From JAJDXO01 sp965207535 (GTDB lineage Bacteria > Pseudomonadota > Alphaproteobacteria > Rhodospirillales > UBA2165): a stretch of 64,000 bases of DNA. The notes under the pieces were generated by a model, which was not told the origin of the DNA, searched no databases, and worked only from the letters and a program-made list of their open reading frames with translations. Below, piece after piece: positions 1-8,446 of this stretch. Both the position numbers and the translations under genes were made by a program. The stretch spans positions 1-64,000 of the forward strand of contig CBDBMR010000002.1 in the NCBI GenBank assembly GCA_965207535.1. Direction: 5' to 3'. Position 1 is the stretch's first letter; the number at the start of each line of letters is the position of its first letter.

Positions 1-153
1 AGGCGTGGGGCGGGCGCCGGCGGCCGGTTGGCGGCGTGGTGCGTGCCGCCGGAGTCAGGTGCGGATCAGGCCGGTTGGGTTGTCATGCCAGGCGGTGGCC
101 GTCGGCGAAACCCACTGCGACTGCCGGGTTGAGAACTGGGCGGCTATTGTGCA

Positions 154-693
154 GTGTCGTTTCAGCAGGAGTCGTGGAAGGACGTGGACGTGATTTCGGT
201 ACAAAGGCCGATTCTGACGAATGTTGGCGTTTACAAGTCCATAGCGGACGACGCCTACAAGCAAATGTCGGCTGACATGGCTGAGAATGTCCGGGCAGGC
301 ACGACGGAAAGCGATGTTGTCGTCAAGATGTTCGATCCCGAGCAGTTGGCGTTCAAGCAGGCCATGATATCGCTCGTCTTCACTTGCATCTGGCTGGAAG
401 CCACCCTGCATATTTTAATCGTGGAGAGAAGCGGCAGGGAGGCCTACACTAACAAAGTCGACCGCTCCGGGTACCGAAACAAGCTGGAGTTGCTGGGTTG
501 CCGGGACGAAGAGCTGCTGAGGAATGTCGAACGATTGCAAGAAGTGAGGCGGGAGCTGGTCCACGAGAAGGCGCACTTTGAATTCAACGAAGCAGGCGAA
601 TTCACAGGGGAGATGAGGAAGGCCCAAGACGAAGCCGAAAACGCGCGGGCGGTAATGGTGGCCGTCGAGAGAGAGTTCGGTCTAGCCGATTGA
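154..693 (+). CDS. Hypothetical protein with HEPN-like motif
   Basis: The product is 179 aa, starting at GTG 154, and no family is recognised with certainty. It is mostly helical and charged. Around residues 130-140 it has RRELVHEK, which contains the R-x4-H spacing seen in HEPN ribonuclease or HEPN-like domains. A hydrophobic helix precedes this (about residues 75-95). HEPN proteins are common in defence and toxin loci, which would suit the neighbourhood, but the motif alone is weak evidence. It lies upstream of a decayed integrase gene and is not in a tight operon with the Dnd genes. In-frame starts further downstream (for example GTG 184) are possible. Coding is supported mainly by the uninterrupted, soluble-protein-like composition. 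Confidence 0.5.
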   Translation: MSFQQESWKDVDVISVQRPILTNVGVYKSIADDAYKQMSADMAENVRAGTTESDVVVKMFDPEQLAFKQAMISLVFTCIWLEATLHILIVERSGREAYTNKVDRSGYRNKLELLGCRDEELLRNVERLQEVRRELVHEKAHFEFNEAGEFTGEMRKAQDEAENARAVMVAVEREFGLAD

Positions 694-954
694 CCCGACG
701 GGGACGATATCGGCTCGGCTTCCCGGGCTGAGTAGCTCCTGCATTCATTCTCGGCGACCATTGAGCTGGCATCGCGTGGCAATACCTATACTTTGGGCAG
801 TTCCAATTGTCTGGGTGTTGCAAGTCGCTCAGTTGAAGGCAAGGTGGCCGGGAGCCGTCAGCATACTTACCCCCGCGGTCGAGGACGGCCGGCCTGGTGG
901 GCTCCGAACGGGTTCGCCGCCATCCCCACCGCCGCGCTCGATCCGCCCCACAGT

Positions 955-1475
955 GCGGCTTCTCTTGGTTTCCTCGACCCGGAAGGTAAGCGCCTCCATG
1001 TCGACCCGCTCCCAGCGCAGCGTCAGCACCTCGTCCCGGCGCATGCCGGTGTAGAGCCCGAACCAGAGAGCATCCCGGATCGCCGGGTTATTGACTTCGG
1101 CCTCAATCCCGGCCCGCCAGCACGGCAGCACCTCCGCCGGCGCTGAAATCTTGCGCCGCGCCTTGCGATGGAACTTGCCGCCACCGGCAAGCCAGAGATC
1201 GACCGGGTTGCGCAGCCCGTCATGGTCGACGCAGGGCCGGCGTTGATCGAGGGCAGTAACGACATCGCCCGGTTGGCGGCCGACCAGCCGTGGTCGGCGG
1301 TGATGCTGTTGAACCGGGCCTCGACGTCCGCGCGGCTGATGGCGTCGAGCGGGCGGGGAAGCCAGTCGCCAAGATAGCGGTTGGCCTCGTATCGGTAGAG
1401 CTCGTTGGTCCGCTTCGAGCGGTTGGGGTTTCCTGTCGCGGCCTTATCGGGCGACGCAGCAGGAAGCTGTCGGGG
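955..1475 (-). pseudogene. Degraded tyrosine recombinase (integrase)
   Basis: Minus-strand reading gives phage-integrase pieces in two frames. The core-binding region (NELYRYEANRYLGDWL, near 1370-1420) is in one frame. A catalytic-domain piece (FGLYTGMRRDEVLTLRWERV, about 1010-1065) is in another. The second contains the box I arginine context (TGMRxxEVL). The reading frame changes near 1130-1200, and the box II H-x-x-R and the tyrosine nucleophile are absent. The gene is therefore frameshifted and truncated at its 3' end. It ends close to the abnormal 5' end of the DndC gene and marks the left border of an old integrated element. Confidence 0.75.
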
Positions 1476-1574
1476 ATGTGGGCAGGACGGAGGAAAGGGT
1501 AAGGGCAAACGGTCAACGAGACGGGATCGGGAAAACCACCCTCCGGACGCAGAGCGATCGAGCTTGCGTAAGAT

Positions 1575-2681
1575 TTGGACCCAATCCGCGATTCTCCATA
1601 CGGGCCCGCGGCGTCGAACCAGCTGCATCATGAGGCCGGATATTCGGGGGGCAAGGATAGTACACTGGTTGTTCATCTGGTCTTTGAGATGCTGATGGCG
1701 TTGCCGCCTAGCCAGCGTCGCCGCCCGATACACATCGTTGGCAACGACACGCTAGTTGAAAGCCCGCTGGTGGTGGGGCACTTGGCAGAAAGTCTTCAAG
1801 AGATTGGGGATGCGGCGACCGCCTTCGGACTTCCTGTCCTGACCAAGATCACACGTCCGGCAAGGGACCAGTCATTCTGGGTGAACCTAATCGGGCGCGG
1901 CTATCCGTCTCCTAACCGGTCGTTCCGCTGGTGTACGGACAGGATGAAGATCCAGCCCACCAGCCGATACATCAGGAGTCGAGTGGACGAGGCCGGGGAA
2001 GTGATTCTGTTACTAGGTGTGCGCCGGTCGGAAAGCGCGACGAGAAGTGGGACCGTCAGCCGGTACGACAACGGCCACCGGCTCCACAAGCATAGCGATC
2101 TCGTCGGCTGCATGGTGTTCAGGCCGATCGTGGAGCTCTCTACCGACGACGTCTGGGAGTTTCTGGCGGAGACGCCGCCGCCCTGGGGAGGTTCCTACGA
2201 CAAGCTGATTCAACTCTATCGAGATGCGGGTGGAGGGGAGTGCCCCGTCGTGACCCAGAAATCCGACGTGCCGTCCTGCGGAACGACGTCGTCCCGGTTC
2301 GGTTGCTGGACATGCACGGTTGTGGACAAGGATCGCAGTCTGGAGGGGTTCGTGGAGTCTGGCTTCAAGGAATTCGGACCGCTCCTCGATTTCCGCGACT
2401 GGTTGGCCGAGATTCGAAGCGATCCGCTTCGCCGGCAGGCGCGTCGGCGGAATGGCCACATTACGACCAACGAAGATGGAGAATTGATTCCCGGGCCGTT
2501 CACGCTTCAGGCCCGGGCGGAAATTCTGGAGGAGTTGAGGAAGATCGAGGCGTCCACCGGGCGACAGCTGGTGAGTGAAGAAGAGGTGGATCTGATCCAC
2601 GGGATTTGGGCGGATGAGATTGGCGGGCAATCGGAGGCACGATCGATGCACGTTCGCGAAGTTCGGAAAGGAGGGAGATAG
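1575..2681 (+). CDS. dndC: DndC-like phosphorothioation sulfurtransferase
   Basis: This is a 368-aa PAPS-reductase-superfamily protein of the DndC type. DndC activates DNA and inserts sulfur into the backbone using an Fe-S cluster and sulfur from a cysteine desulfurase. The PP-loop SGGKDST lies at residues 24-30. Candidate cluster cysteines are C120 (RWCTDR), C235, C244 and C247 (GCWTC), the DndC pattern. The only available start is TTG 1575, directly after a TAA. The residues before the PP-loop (NQLHHEAGY) lack the hydrophobic beta strand (usually like PWVVGY) expected there, so the 5' end looks replaced or truncated at the junction with the integrase remnant. It overlaps the next gene by 1 nt (TAGTG). 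No dndA lies in the window; a housekeeping IscS could serve. Family call is firm; activity is doubtful. Confidence 0.85.
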   Translation: MDPIRDSPYGPAASNQLHHEAGYSGGKDSTLVVHLVFEMLMALPPSQRRRPIHIVGNDTLVESPLVVGHLAESLQEIGDAATAFGLPVLTKITRPARDQSFWVNLIGRGYPSPNRSFRWCTDRMKIQPTSRYIRSRVDEAGEVILLLGVRRSESATRSGTVSRYDNGHRLHKHSDLVGCMVFRPIVELSTDDVWEFLAETPPPWGGSYDKLIQLYRDAGGGECPVVTQKSDVPSCGTTSSRFGCWTCTVVDKDRSLEGFVESGFKEFGPLLDFRDWLAEIRSDPLRRQARRRNGHITTNEDGELIPGPFTLQARAEILEELRKIEASTGRQLVSEEEVDLIHGIWADEIGGQSEARSMHVREVRKGGR

Positions 2682-2881
2682 TGCCTCGTAACGTGGTCGT
2701 CCTGCTGGACAACGCAGAAGGACGGACGATGGTGAAGGAGACCTGTCGGTCGAACGGACTGTTGTTCGCTGAATTCCAGGAGTTGGTACAGGCAGAGGTC
2801 GAGCAGACGGGGAAGCAGCGGCGGGCAGGCTTATGGGACTCCTTCGACGATATTCTTGACCGCATCCAGGTCGATGATTGA
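2681..2881 (+). CDS. Small DNA-modification-associated protein
   Basis: The 66-aa acidic protein sits between the DndC and DndD genes, starts at GTG 2681 and has a good ribosome-binding site (AAAGGAGGGA). It overlaps the upstream stop by one base, and its own TGA overlaps the TTG start of the next ORF. No catalytic motif is visible. The N-terminal third looks beta/alpha (VVVLLDNAEGRTMVKE) and the rest helical. Small proteins of about this size are known beside PAPS-reductase DNA-modification genes under generic names such as 'DNA modification system-associated small protein'; assignment to that group is from memory and unverified. Tight coupling suggests a structural partner of the modification complex. 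It does not look like stand-alone DndE, because a DndE-like region is found in the fusion gene two positions downstream. Confidence 0.75.
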   Translation: MPRNVVVLLDNAEGRTMVKETCRSNGLLFAEFQELVQAEVEQTGKQRRAGLWDSFDDILDRIQVDD

Positions 2882-4971
2882 GAGAGATGCATATTTGTCA
2901 GATTGTGGTTCGGGATTGGAAGTCCTTTACGGCGGTAAGCTTCGAGTTTCCGGCGCCGACGCCGGACGCGAACATTATCCTGATAGGAGCACCAAACGGC
3001 TACGGTAAGACCAGCCTCTTCGAAGCGGTTGTGCTCGGCATATTCGGTCGCGAAGGGCTGCCGCTTATTGCCCGGTCCCCGTTCGCGGGCAACGACAAGG
3101 AGAGGCTTGCAACTTCGTACAAGTCATTTCTGGAGAAGGCTCTCCATCGCGGCGCGACGGATGCCGGGCGCAATTCCTGCTCCGTGAAGATCAAGTTCGT
3201 CGATGACGATGACGAACCGATGGAGATACAACGCATATGGCACTTCAGCGATGCCGGCGTTTACCGGCCGCAAGATGAGGAGGTCCACATCTACTATGGA
3301 GAGACACGTAAGGCGGCCGGTCCTGGCGGGGTGATGGGCAATGACCGTCTGGAGTGGTTTCGAGACTACATTGCCGAGAACTTGCTTCCGTTCACTCTCG
3401 CCCATTTCTTCATGTTCGATGGAGAGCAGGTCAGCGTACTGGCCGAGCGAGAGATGTCGGCACAGGTGCGTGCCGGCATCGAGGGCCTCCTTGGAATTCC
3501 CCTGCTGAAGCAGCTGGCCAAGGACCTGCGCGCCTACGCCCAGGCACGTCGGAGCGAATCGCCCAACGTTTCCGACCGGACCATAGAGAGACTGGAGCTC
3601 GAGCGCGACCAGTTGACGATCGATCACGAGAAGAAGGCCGCTCGCCTGAGGGAGGTCGAACCGTCCCTCGCGAGACTCAAGGGCGAACGTGAAACGCTCA
3701 CGCGGGAGTTGGCCAGCTTCGGCGCTGGTTCGCAGGCGTTGCTGCAGGAGCAGTTCGAGCAGATTAAGAACTATGAGCGCGAGATAGAAGAGGGGCGGGC
3801 GGAGCTCGAGGAACTGCTGGTCAAGGACATCGCACTTTCGCTTTGCGGGATTGGACTAAGAAATAAGCTCGGGCAACGACTGGAGTCGGAGGCGGTACGC
3901 GGTCGCTGGGAAAACGGAAAGAACCAGGGTGATACCAACCTTGAGCGCTTTCTTGATGCTGTGGAGGTCAGGATGGATTCGGTGGATCCAGCATTGACCG
4001 AAAACCAGCGCAGTGCGGTCTTGGAGGCGGCGCGAGACGCCTGGGAAAAGCTCTGGTACCCGCCACCGGAAAACTGTGCAGAGGACTATCGTCATCCATT
4101 TCTAAATGACCTTGAACGGGGGAAGGTGATCGCGCGGCTTGAAGAGCTGGACCACCTCGGTGCCCCGTTGATTGTCGAACTGCTCAACAGCATTGCGGCC
4201 AACGAGGACGAGCTGCGACGCGTTCGGGAGGAGGTCGTACGCACGGAAGCGGTAGCGCCGCATGTGGATTCCAAGCGCGAACGTCTCCTGGCGTTGAACG
4301 GAGAGATTCAGGAACTGGACCAGGAAGTGGGCGCCCTGCGGCGTGAGACGGTATCGCTGGAGAGCCAAATTCATCAGAAGAACACTGAACTGACCAAGAT
4401 GGCTGGCCAGTGGGATGCTGCCAAGCCGGCGGTGCGAAGGGCGATTCGGGCACTGAAAGTGTCGTCGATGGTGGACGAGGTGGTAGCCAGAGCGGTACCC
4501 AGCCAGATCGATGCGATTGCCGAGGCGATGACGCAGGCCCATACGTCGATGGCCCACAAGAAGGACCTGGTGGAACGGATCCATATCGCCGAGGACTGCG
4601 ACGTGCAATTGCTGAACACGGACGGTGTCGATGTGAGAGCTTACGATCTTTCGGCAGGTGAGAAGCAGATTTTTACGCAGTCGCTGATATCCGCGGTGTC
4701 CTCGGTGTCGGGCCGGATGTTTCCAATGCTGATCGACACGCCGCTTGGGAGACTCGACATTGAACACCGCAAGGGGGTGCTGAGGCACTTGGCGAACCGG
4801 GAGCACCAGGTGATCTTGCTTTCCACCAATACCGAAGTTGCCGGCGAATACCTGCGGGAAATTGAGCCGCATGTGCAGAAGACCTACCTGCTTCATTTCG
4901 ACCGGATCGGCGACATAGGACAGTCCACGGCGCGTACCGGATACTTTGACGAGCGGGAGAAGGCGGCTTGA
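2878..4971 (+). CDS. dndD: DndD-like SMC/Rad50-type ATPase
   Basis: The product is 697 aa. DndD supplies the ATPase of the phosphorothioation complex and is thought to open or nick DNA for DndC. The N-terminal P-loop GAPNGYGKT is at residues 37-45. A DndD-typical block follows (HFFMFDGEQVS, about residues 175-190). The middle is a long charged coiled coil. The C-terminus has the ABC signature-like SAGEKQIFTQSL and a Walker B/D-loop segment (PMLIDTPLGRLD). The length is near that usual for DndD (about 650-700). TTG 2878 gives a TTGA overlap with the previous stop, the same arrangement as at the next junction. ATG 2887 is a reasonable alternative start. It is tightly co-directional with its neighbours, so these four genes are one operon. 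Confidence 0.88.
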   Translation: MREMHICQIVVRDWKSFTAVSFEFPAPTPDANIILIGAPNGYGKTSLFEAVVLGIFGREGLPLIARSPFAGNDKERLATSYKSFLEKALHRGATDAGRNSCSVKIKFVDDDDEPMEIQRIWHFSDAGVYRPQDEEVHIYYGETRKAAGPGGVMGNDRLEWFRDYIAENLLPFTLAHFFMFDGEQVSVLAEREMSAQVRAGIEGLLGIPLLKQLAKDLRAYAQARRSESPNVSDRTIERLELERDQLTIDHEKKAARLREVEPSLARLKGERETLTRELASFGAGSQALLQEQFEQIKNYEREIEEGRAELEELLVKDIALSLCGIGLRNKLGQRLESEAVRGRWENGKNQGDTNLERFLDAVEVRMDSVDPALTENQRSAVLEAARDAWEKLWYPPPENCAEDYRHPFLNDLERGKVIARLEELDHLGAPLIVELLNSIAANEDELRRVREEVVRTEAVAPHVDSKRERLLALNGEIQELDQEVGALRRETVSLESQIHQKNTELTKMAGQWDAAKPAVRRAIRALKVSSMVDEVVARAVPSQIDAIAEAMTQAHTSMAHKKDLVERIHIAEDCDVQLLNTDGVDVRAYDLSAGEKQIFTQSLISAVSSVSGRMFPMLIDTPLGRLDIEHRKGVLRHLANREHQVILLSTNTEVAGEYLREIEPHVQKTYLLHFDRIGDIGQSTARTGYFDEREKAA

Positions 4972-6503
4972 GTATCTCGCTTGTCGAAGCGGCCGGAGCG
5001 AATTTCCGGACAGACGAAAAGAGCGATGCCCTGAACACAGCCTTCATGGGGCGGTTGGGCATGCGCAAGCGCTATCTGCCCGCGCGTCTCGCGATCTCGC
5101 GTTCATTGGCTGTACCGGCACTGCCGGATTCGCTGGAAGAGGGTCACGATTCCGGAAAGGTGATCAAGGGAGATACGCTGTTCGGGACGGGAACGGCTCT
5201 GTCCGTGTGGCTGTCGTTGATCGTGGAGCGTTCCGAAGAAACGGACGTCGACACCCGGCGGCTGATTGCGCTGGTGGGAGCGCATTGGAGGCGCGGCCTT
5301 CAGTTACTGGATAAAGAATGGGAGCAGGCCGACGGGGATGTGGCTCATTTTGTCAAGCGCCTGGTCGAGGTCGCGGAATTGCCAGCATCGGGTGGTAAAC
5401 CGTATCGGACGGAAGGCCGGGCAAGTTCACAAACCTTTTCCAGCGGCCGAATCGACGTGCCGGTCGGGGAGGTTTCGGAAGAGGTCGGAAGCAAGGAACG
5501 GGTGATTTGGGGCCTCAACGAGAAAGGAGGCTCGCCGCATAGCGCCATCATGGGAGGGGTGGGTACCGGAAAAACGCGCACAGCGGTTGCGATGCTGGCG
5601 GCAATCCGTGAAAGAGCGCCTGTGCCGCTTCTGGCTTTCGACTTCAAGGGCGACCTGGGAACGGATGCTTCCGGGAGTGGATATCACGTGGAGGAACTGT
5701 TCGAGGCAGAGGTATTGGAACCGCCTCGGGTACCAATTCCTTTAAATGCACTGTCGCTGGCATCACGAGGTGCAATTGATGTCGCCGAAGCGGCCTCGCG
5801 GTTTCGAGATTCGTTTTCGCGGCTGAAGGGCGCACGGCTGGGAGACCGCCAGCGCACGATGCTACACGAGGCCGCCAGCCGAGCGCTGACGAACGAGACC
5901 CAATGCGAGCTTACGCATATCCGGGATGAATTGAGCAGCATCTATGACGCCGAAGATCTAAAGCATGACGGGGCGATCGCGACGATGATCGAACTCTGTC
6001 GGTTTCCCCTGTTCGAACCAAAGTTCGATCCCGCGTCCTTCTTCGAGCGTAGCTGGCTCATCAAGCTGCCACCGAACGTGGCTGAGGACAGCAGGACGAT
6101 CGTAGTCAACTTGGTGCTGGATGCGCTTGACCATCACCTGAACGGCCTGGTCGATGCTGAGACTGGCGTGGATGGTTCGCGCGGACTTCGCATCGCTTGC
6201 TTGGTCGACGAAGCACACCGAATCCTCGGCACCAGATTGCCAGCGCTGTCTAACATGATACGAATGAGCAGGTCCAAGGGCGGTGCCGTAATGTTGATTT
6301 CCCAATCCCCAGACGATTTTTCGGGCGAAGACGACGAGTTTCTGTCGGAGATGGGGCTCGTCGTCGCGTTTTCAACGAATGCGCCACCCCGGAACGCCGC
6401 TAGAATTCTCGGAAGGGGTGCGGAACTGGGCGGCCTACTAACTGGCCAGTGTTACGTGAAGCGCCGTGGTGACCGCACGGCAATCAAGATACGTGCTTGG
6501 TGA
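4968..6503 (+). CDS. DndE-HerA/FtsK-type ATPase fusion (DndEi-like)
   Basis: The product is 511 aa with two parts. Residues about 15-135 resemble DndE (DUF1832): a basic helical start (GMRKRYLPARLAISRSLAVP) followed by GKVIKGDTLFGTGTALSVWL. Residues about 165-511 are a HerA/FtsK-like translocase with Walker A GGVGTGKT (196-203), FDFKGDL (224-230), Walker B CLVDEAHRIL (411-420) and a C-terminal arginine-rich region. In classical systems DndE and the ATPase are separate. DndE-helicase fusions have been reported under the name DndEi, though that match was not tested here. TTG 4968 overlaps the DndD stop (TTGA) and follows GGGAGAAGG, so translational coupling is likely. Motifs look intact. Dedicated DndFGH restriction genes are not seen next to it. 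Confidence 0.85.
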   Translation: MSISLVEAAGANFRTDEKSDALNTAFMGRLGMRKRYLPARLAISRSLAVPALPDSLEEGHDSGKVIKGDTLFGTGTALSVWLSLIVERSEETDVDTRRLIALVGAHWRRGLQLLDKEWEQADGDVAHFVKRLVEVAELPASGGKPYRTEGRASSQTFSSGRIDVPVGEVSEEVGSKERVIWGLNEKGGSPHSAIMGGVGTGKTRTAVAMLAAIRERAPVPLLAFDFKGDLGTDASGSGYHVEELFEAEVLEPPRVPIPLNALSLASRGAIDVAEAASRFRDSFSRLKGARLGDRQRTMLHEAASRALTNETQCELTHIRDELSSIYDAEDLKHDGAIATMIELCRFPLFEPKFDPASFFERSWLIKLPPNVAEDSRTIVVNLVLDALDHHLNGLVDAETGVDGSRGLRIACLVDEAHRILGTRLPALSNMIRMSRSKGGAVMLISQSPDDFSGEDDEFLSEMGLVVAFSTNAPPRNAARILGRGAELGGLLTGQCYVKRRGDRTAIKIRAW

Positions 6504-6533
6504 CTTGGCGATTGGGACACCGCGGAGAGGTCT

Positions 6534-7085
6534 ATGGACACCGACACAGCAACGGCAGCATACACGGGAGACGGAGAGTTTCGTTATGTTCGCAAGGAGC
6601 TATGTAGGCGAACTGCAGAAGTAACGAAGCGCTTTCCGCTCTTCGTGTTTGTGCTCGTCGCAATCATAGGGCTGGGTGGCCTTGGAATTTGGACTGAGGT
6701 AGTAAAGATCGCTCTCGCTAAGGACCCAACACCGTTCGATGGCGTTTTTACTGCGGTCTCGGCCTTTTTTCCTGCGGTAGTCGGATCCGCAACGTTTCAA
6801 CTCTTGCTGTTCGCAACCGGGACATCCAATCGAATCATCACTGCCCTTGGTATTCTCGTCCTTTTCTTTTCGTTCGGTGGAGCTGTTCTTCTAGGCATAT
6901 TTCACTCGCAATATCCGATCTACTGCCTGATTGCCGCCATATTCCTAGTGATATTCTCAATCTGGATCTGGATTGTAACTAACGCCGACGATCCGCTTTT
7001 CCAGTCTGCTTCTGTGGATGCAGCAAGTGGAGGAAATACCTCTCGCAATCCGAGAGGCGACCTTAGCGCATTTAAGGCGGACTAG
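6534..7085 (+). CDS. Four-helix membrane protein in the Dnd operon
   Basis: The product is 183 aa, starting at ATG 6534 after GGAGAGG, 30 nt past the ATPase gene. A charged N-terminus of about 38 residues is followed by four hydrophobic segments (about 39-60, 75-95, 100-122, 128-148) and a polar tail of about 35 residues. No family was recognised and there are no catalytic motifs. The base composition is clearly more AT-rich than the four genes before it, as is the next gene, so this pair may have a different origin. Its position between the ATPase and a DGQHR gene suggests a membrane-acting accessory, perhaps a defence effector or anchor. That role is inference from context only. Confidence 0.75.
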   Translation: MDTDTATAAYTGDGEFRYVRKELCRRTAEVTKRFPLFVFVLVAIIGLGGLGIWTEVVKIALAKDPTPFDGVFTAVSAFFPAVVGSATFQLLLFATGTSNRIITALGILVLFFSFGGAVLLGIFHSQYPIYCLIAAIFLVIFSIWIWIVTNADDPLFQSASVDAASGGNTSRNPRGDLSAFKAD

Positions 7086-7087
7086 TC

Positions 7088-8323
7088 ATGGTACACTTTC
7101 CTTATGAAACCCGCGCGCTACGCGTCGAACAGCCGATCGGCACATTCTATGTTGCGGTGCTGCCCGCAGAACTGCTTCTTCAGGTTGCAGCCAGCGATCG
7201 GATGCGGGCGCAAATGAACGAGGATGGTGACGGATATTACTTGGAAGGCACACAACGCATCATTCAGGATAAACGGCTGACCGAGATTGCGAAATACATT
7301 GGCCGGGTTGATGCTGCGTTTCCGAATTCAATCATCATTGCGGCAAATTATGATCGCGGCACCGGATTTGACCAGGGCGAACTGGAGGATATCGTCTCGG
7401 AGGAGGACGGTCGGGAGATAGATGCAGCTTCGAGAGTCTGGACGGTGGAACTTCAGGAAGACGGATGTTACCGGTTGCGGATACCGAGTGCGGAGAAGCT
7501 GGCGGCGGTAATTGACGGCCAGCATCGACTATTTTCATTTGCCAAAGCTGATATCGATTCCATGCGAGGAATGAATTTACTTTGCTCGGTATTCTTAGAT
7601 TTGCCGAAGGCGCTCCAGGCACAAATTTTTGCAACAATCAATTCGACACAGAAACGTGTTGATCGTAGCCTAACGTTTGAATTGTTTGGCTATAATGTAT
7701 CGGACGAGGCGGAAAAGTACTGGACGCCTGACAAGCTGGCAGTATTTTTCACAAGGAAGTTGGGTACCGATAACGGATCTCCGCTTCAGGGAAGAGTATT
7801 GGTGGCGCCGAAACGCGATGCGGCGCTTGACGATTTGGCGTCTCGGGCGAGCTGGCAAGTGTCAACAGCGGTGATTGTAGATGGGATATTGAGGCTGTTT
7901 TCCAGCAACCCGAAGCGCGATAGCAATTTGATGCGAATGGAGAAGGCGCGTAAGAGGGAATGTCTTGAAACCGGACCCAGGGATCGTTCACCGCTGCGTC
8001 AGGTCTTCATCGACGGCAACGACGCATTACTGTATGCAATGGTGCTCAACTACCTCAAGGCGTGTGAAGCGGTGTTTTGGAGCGATATCCGAGAGGGTTC
8101 TTTTATTGTTAGAACGATTGGGGTGCAGGCCTTGTTTGATATTTTGAGAGGTTTGGCTGGGCAGGCTTATCAAGATCGGAACATTAGCGTATCCTATTTT
8201 GAAGAGATAATTGCTCCAGCAGGAGCAATCGACTTTGCAGATGAGCGCTTCAGGAATCCTTCCGGTTCTGGAAGGACCTATATTCGGAAGGCTATCGAAG
8301 AGGCGGCCGGGCTAGGACATTAG
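7088..8323 (+). CDS. DGQHR-domain protein, DndB-like
   Basis: The product is 411 aa, starting 2 nt after the preceding TAG. The hallmark DGQHR is at residues 143-147 in VIDGQHRLFSF, followed by ATINSTQKRVDRSLTFELFGY, the arrangement found in DndB and other DGQHR proteins. DndB binds phosphorothioated DNA and represses dnd transcription in studied systems. Classical dndB is usually divergent from or upstream of dndC, whereas here the gene is last in the operon. Length is slightly above that of DndB. AT-rich composition is shared with the membrane-protein gene before it. Product family is confident; regulator versus other DGQHR role is not settled by the sequence. Confidence 0.8.
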   Translation: MVHFPYETRALRVEQPIGTFYVAVLPAELLLQVAASDRMRAQMNEDGDGYYLEGTQRIIQDKRLTEIAKYIGRVDAAFPNSIIIAANYDRGTGFDQGELEDIVSEEDGREIDAASRVWTVELQEDGCYRLRIPSAEKLAAVIDGQHRLFSFAKADIDSMRGMNLLCSVFLDLPKALQAQIFATINSTQKRVDRSLTFELFGYNVSDEAEKYWTPDKLAVFFTRKLGTDNGSPLQGRVLVAPKRDAALDDLASRASWQVSTAVIVDGILRLFSSNPKRDSNLMRMEKARKRECLETGPRDRSPLRQVFIDGNDALLYAMVLNYLKACEAVFWSDIREGSFIVRTIGVQALFDILRGLAGQAYQDRNISVSYFEEIIAPAGAIDFADERFRNPSGSGRTYIRKAIEEAAGLGH

Positions 8324-8446
8324 AGTTGAGACAATGCGGTACAGTGACGTTGGTTTGACGTGCGCCTCTGGCGGGAATTGTTAGCTTGAGGACGTTCCAG
8401 GGCGCGAGCAGGAGGTAATTGGTGGCGGTGAGTGGGTCACATTCTT

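Noticed and set aside
1..153. Small open frames at the left edge
   Set aside because: Several overlapping short frames on both strands, arginine-rich, with no start signal or domain; nothing supportable.
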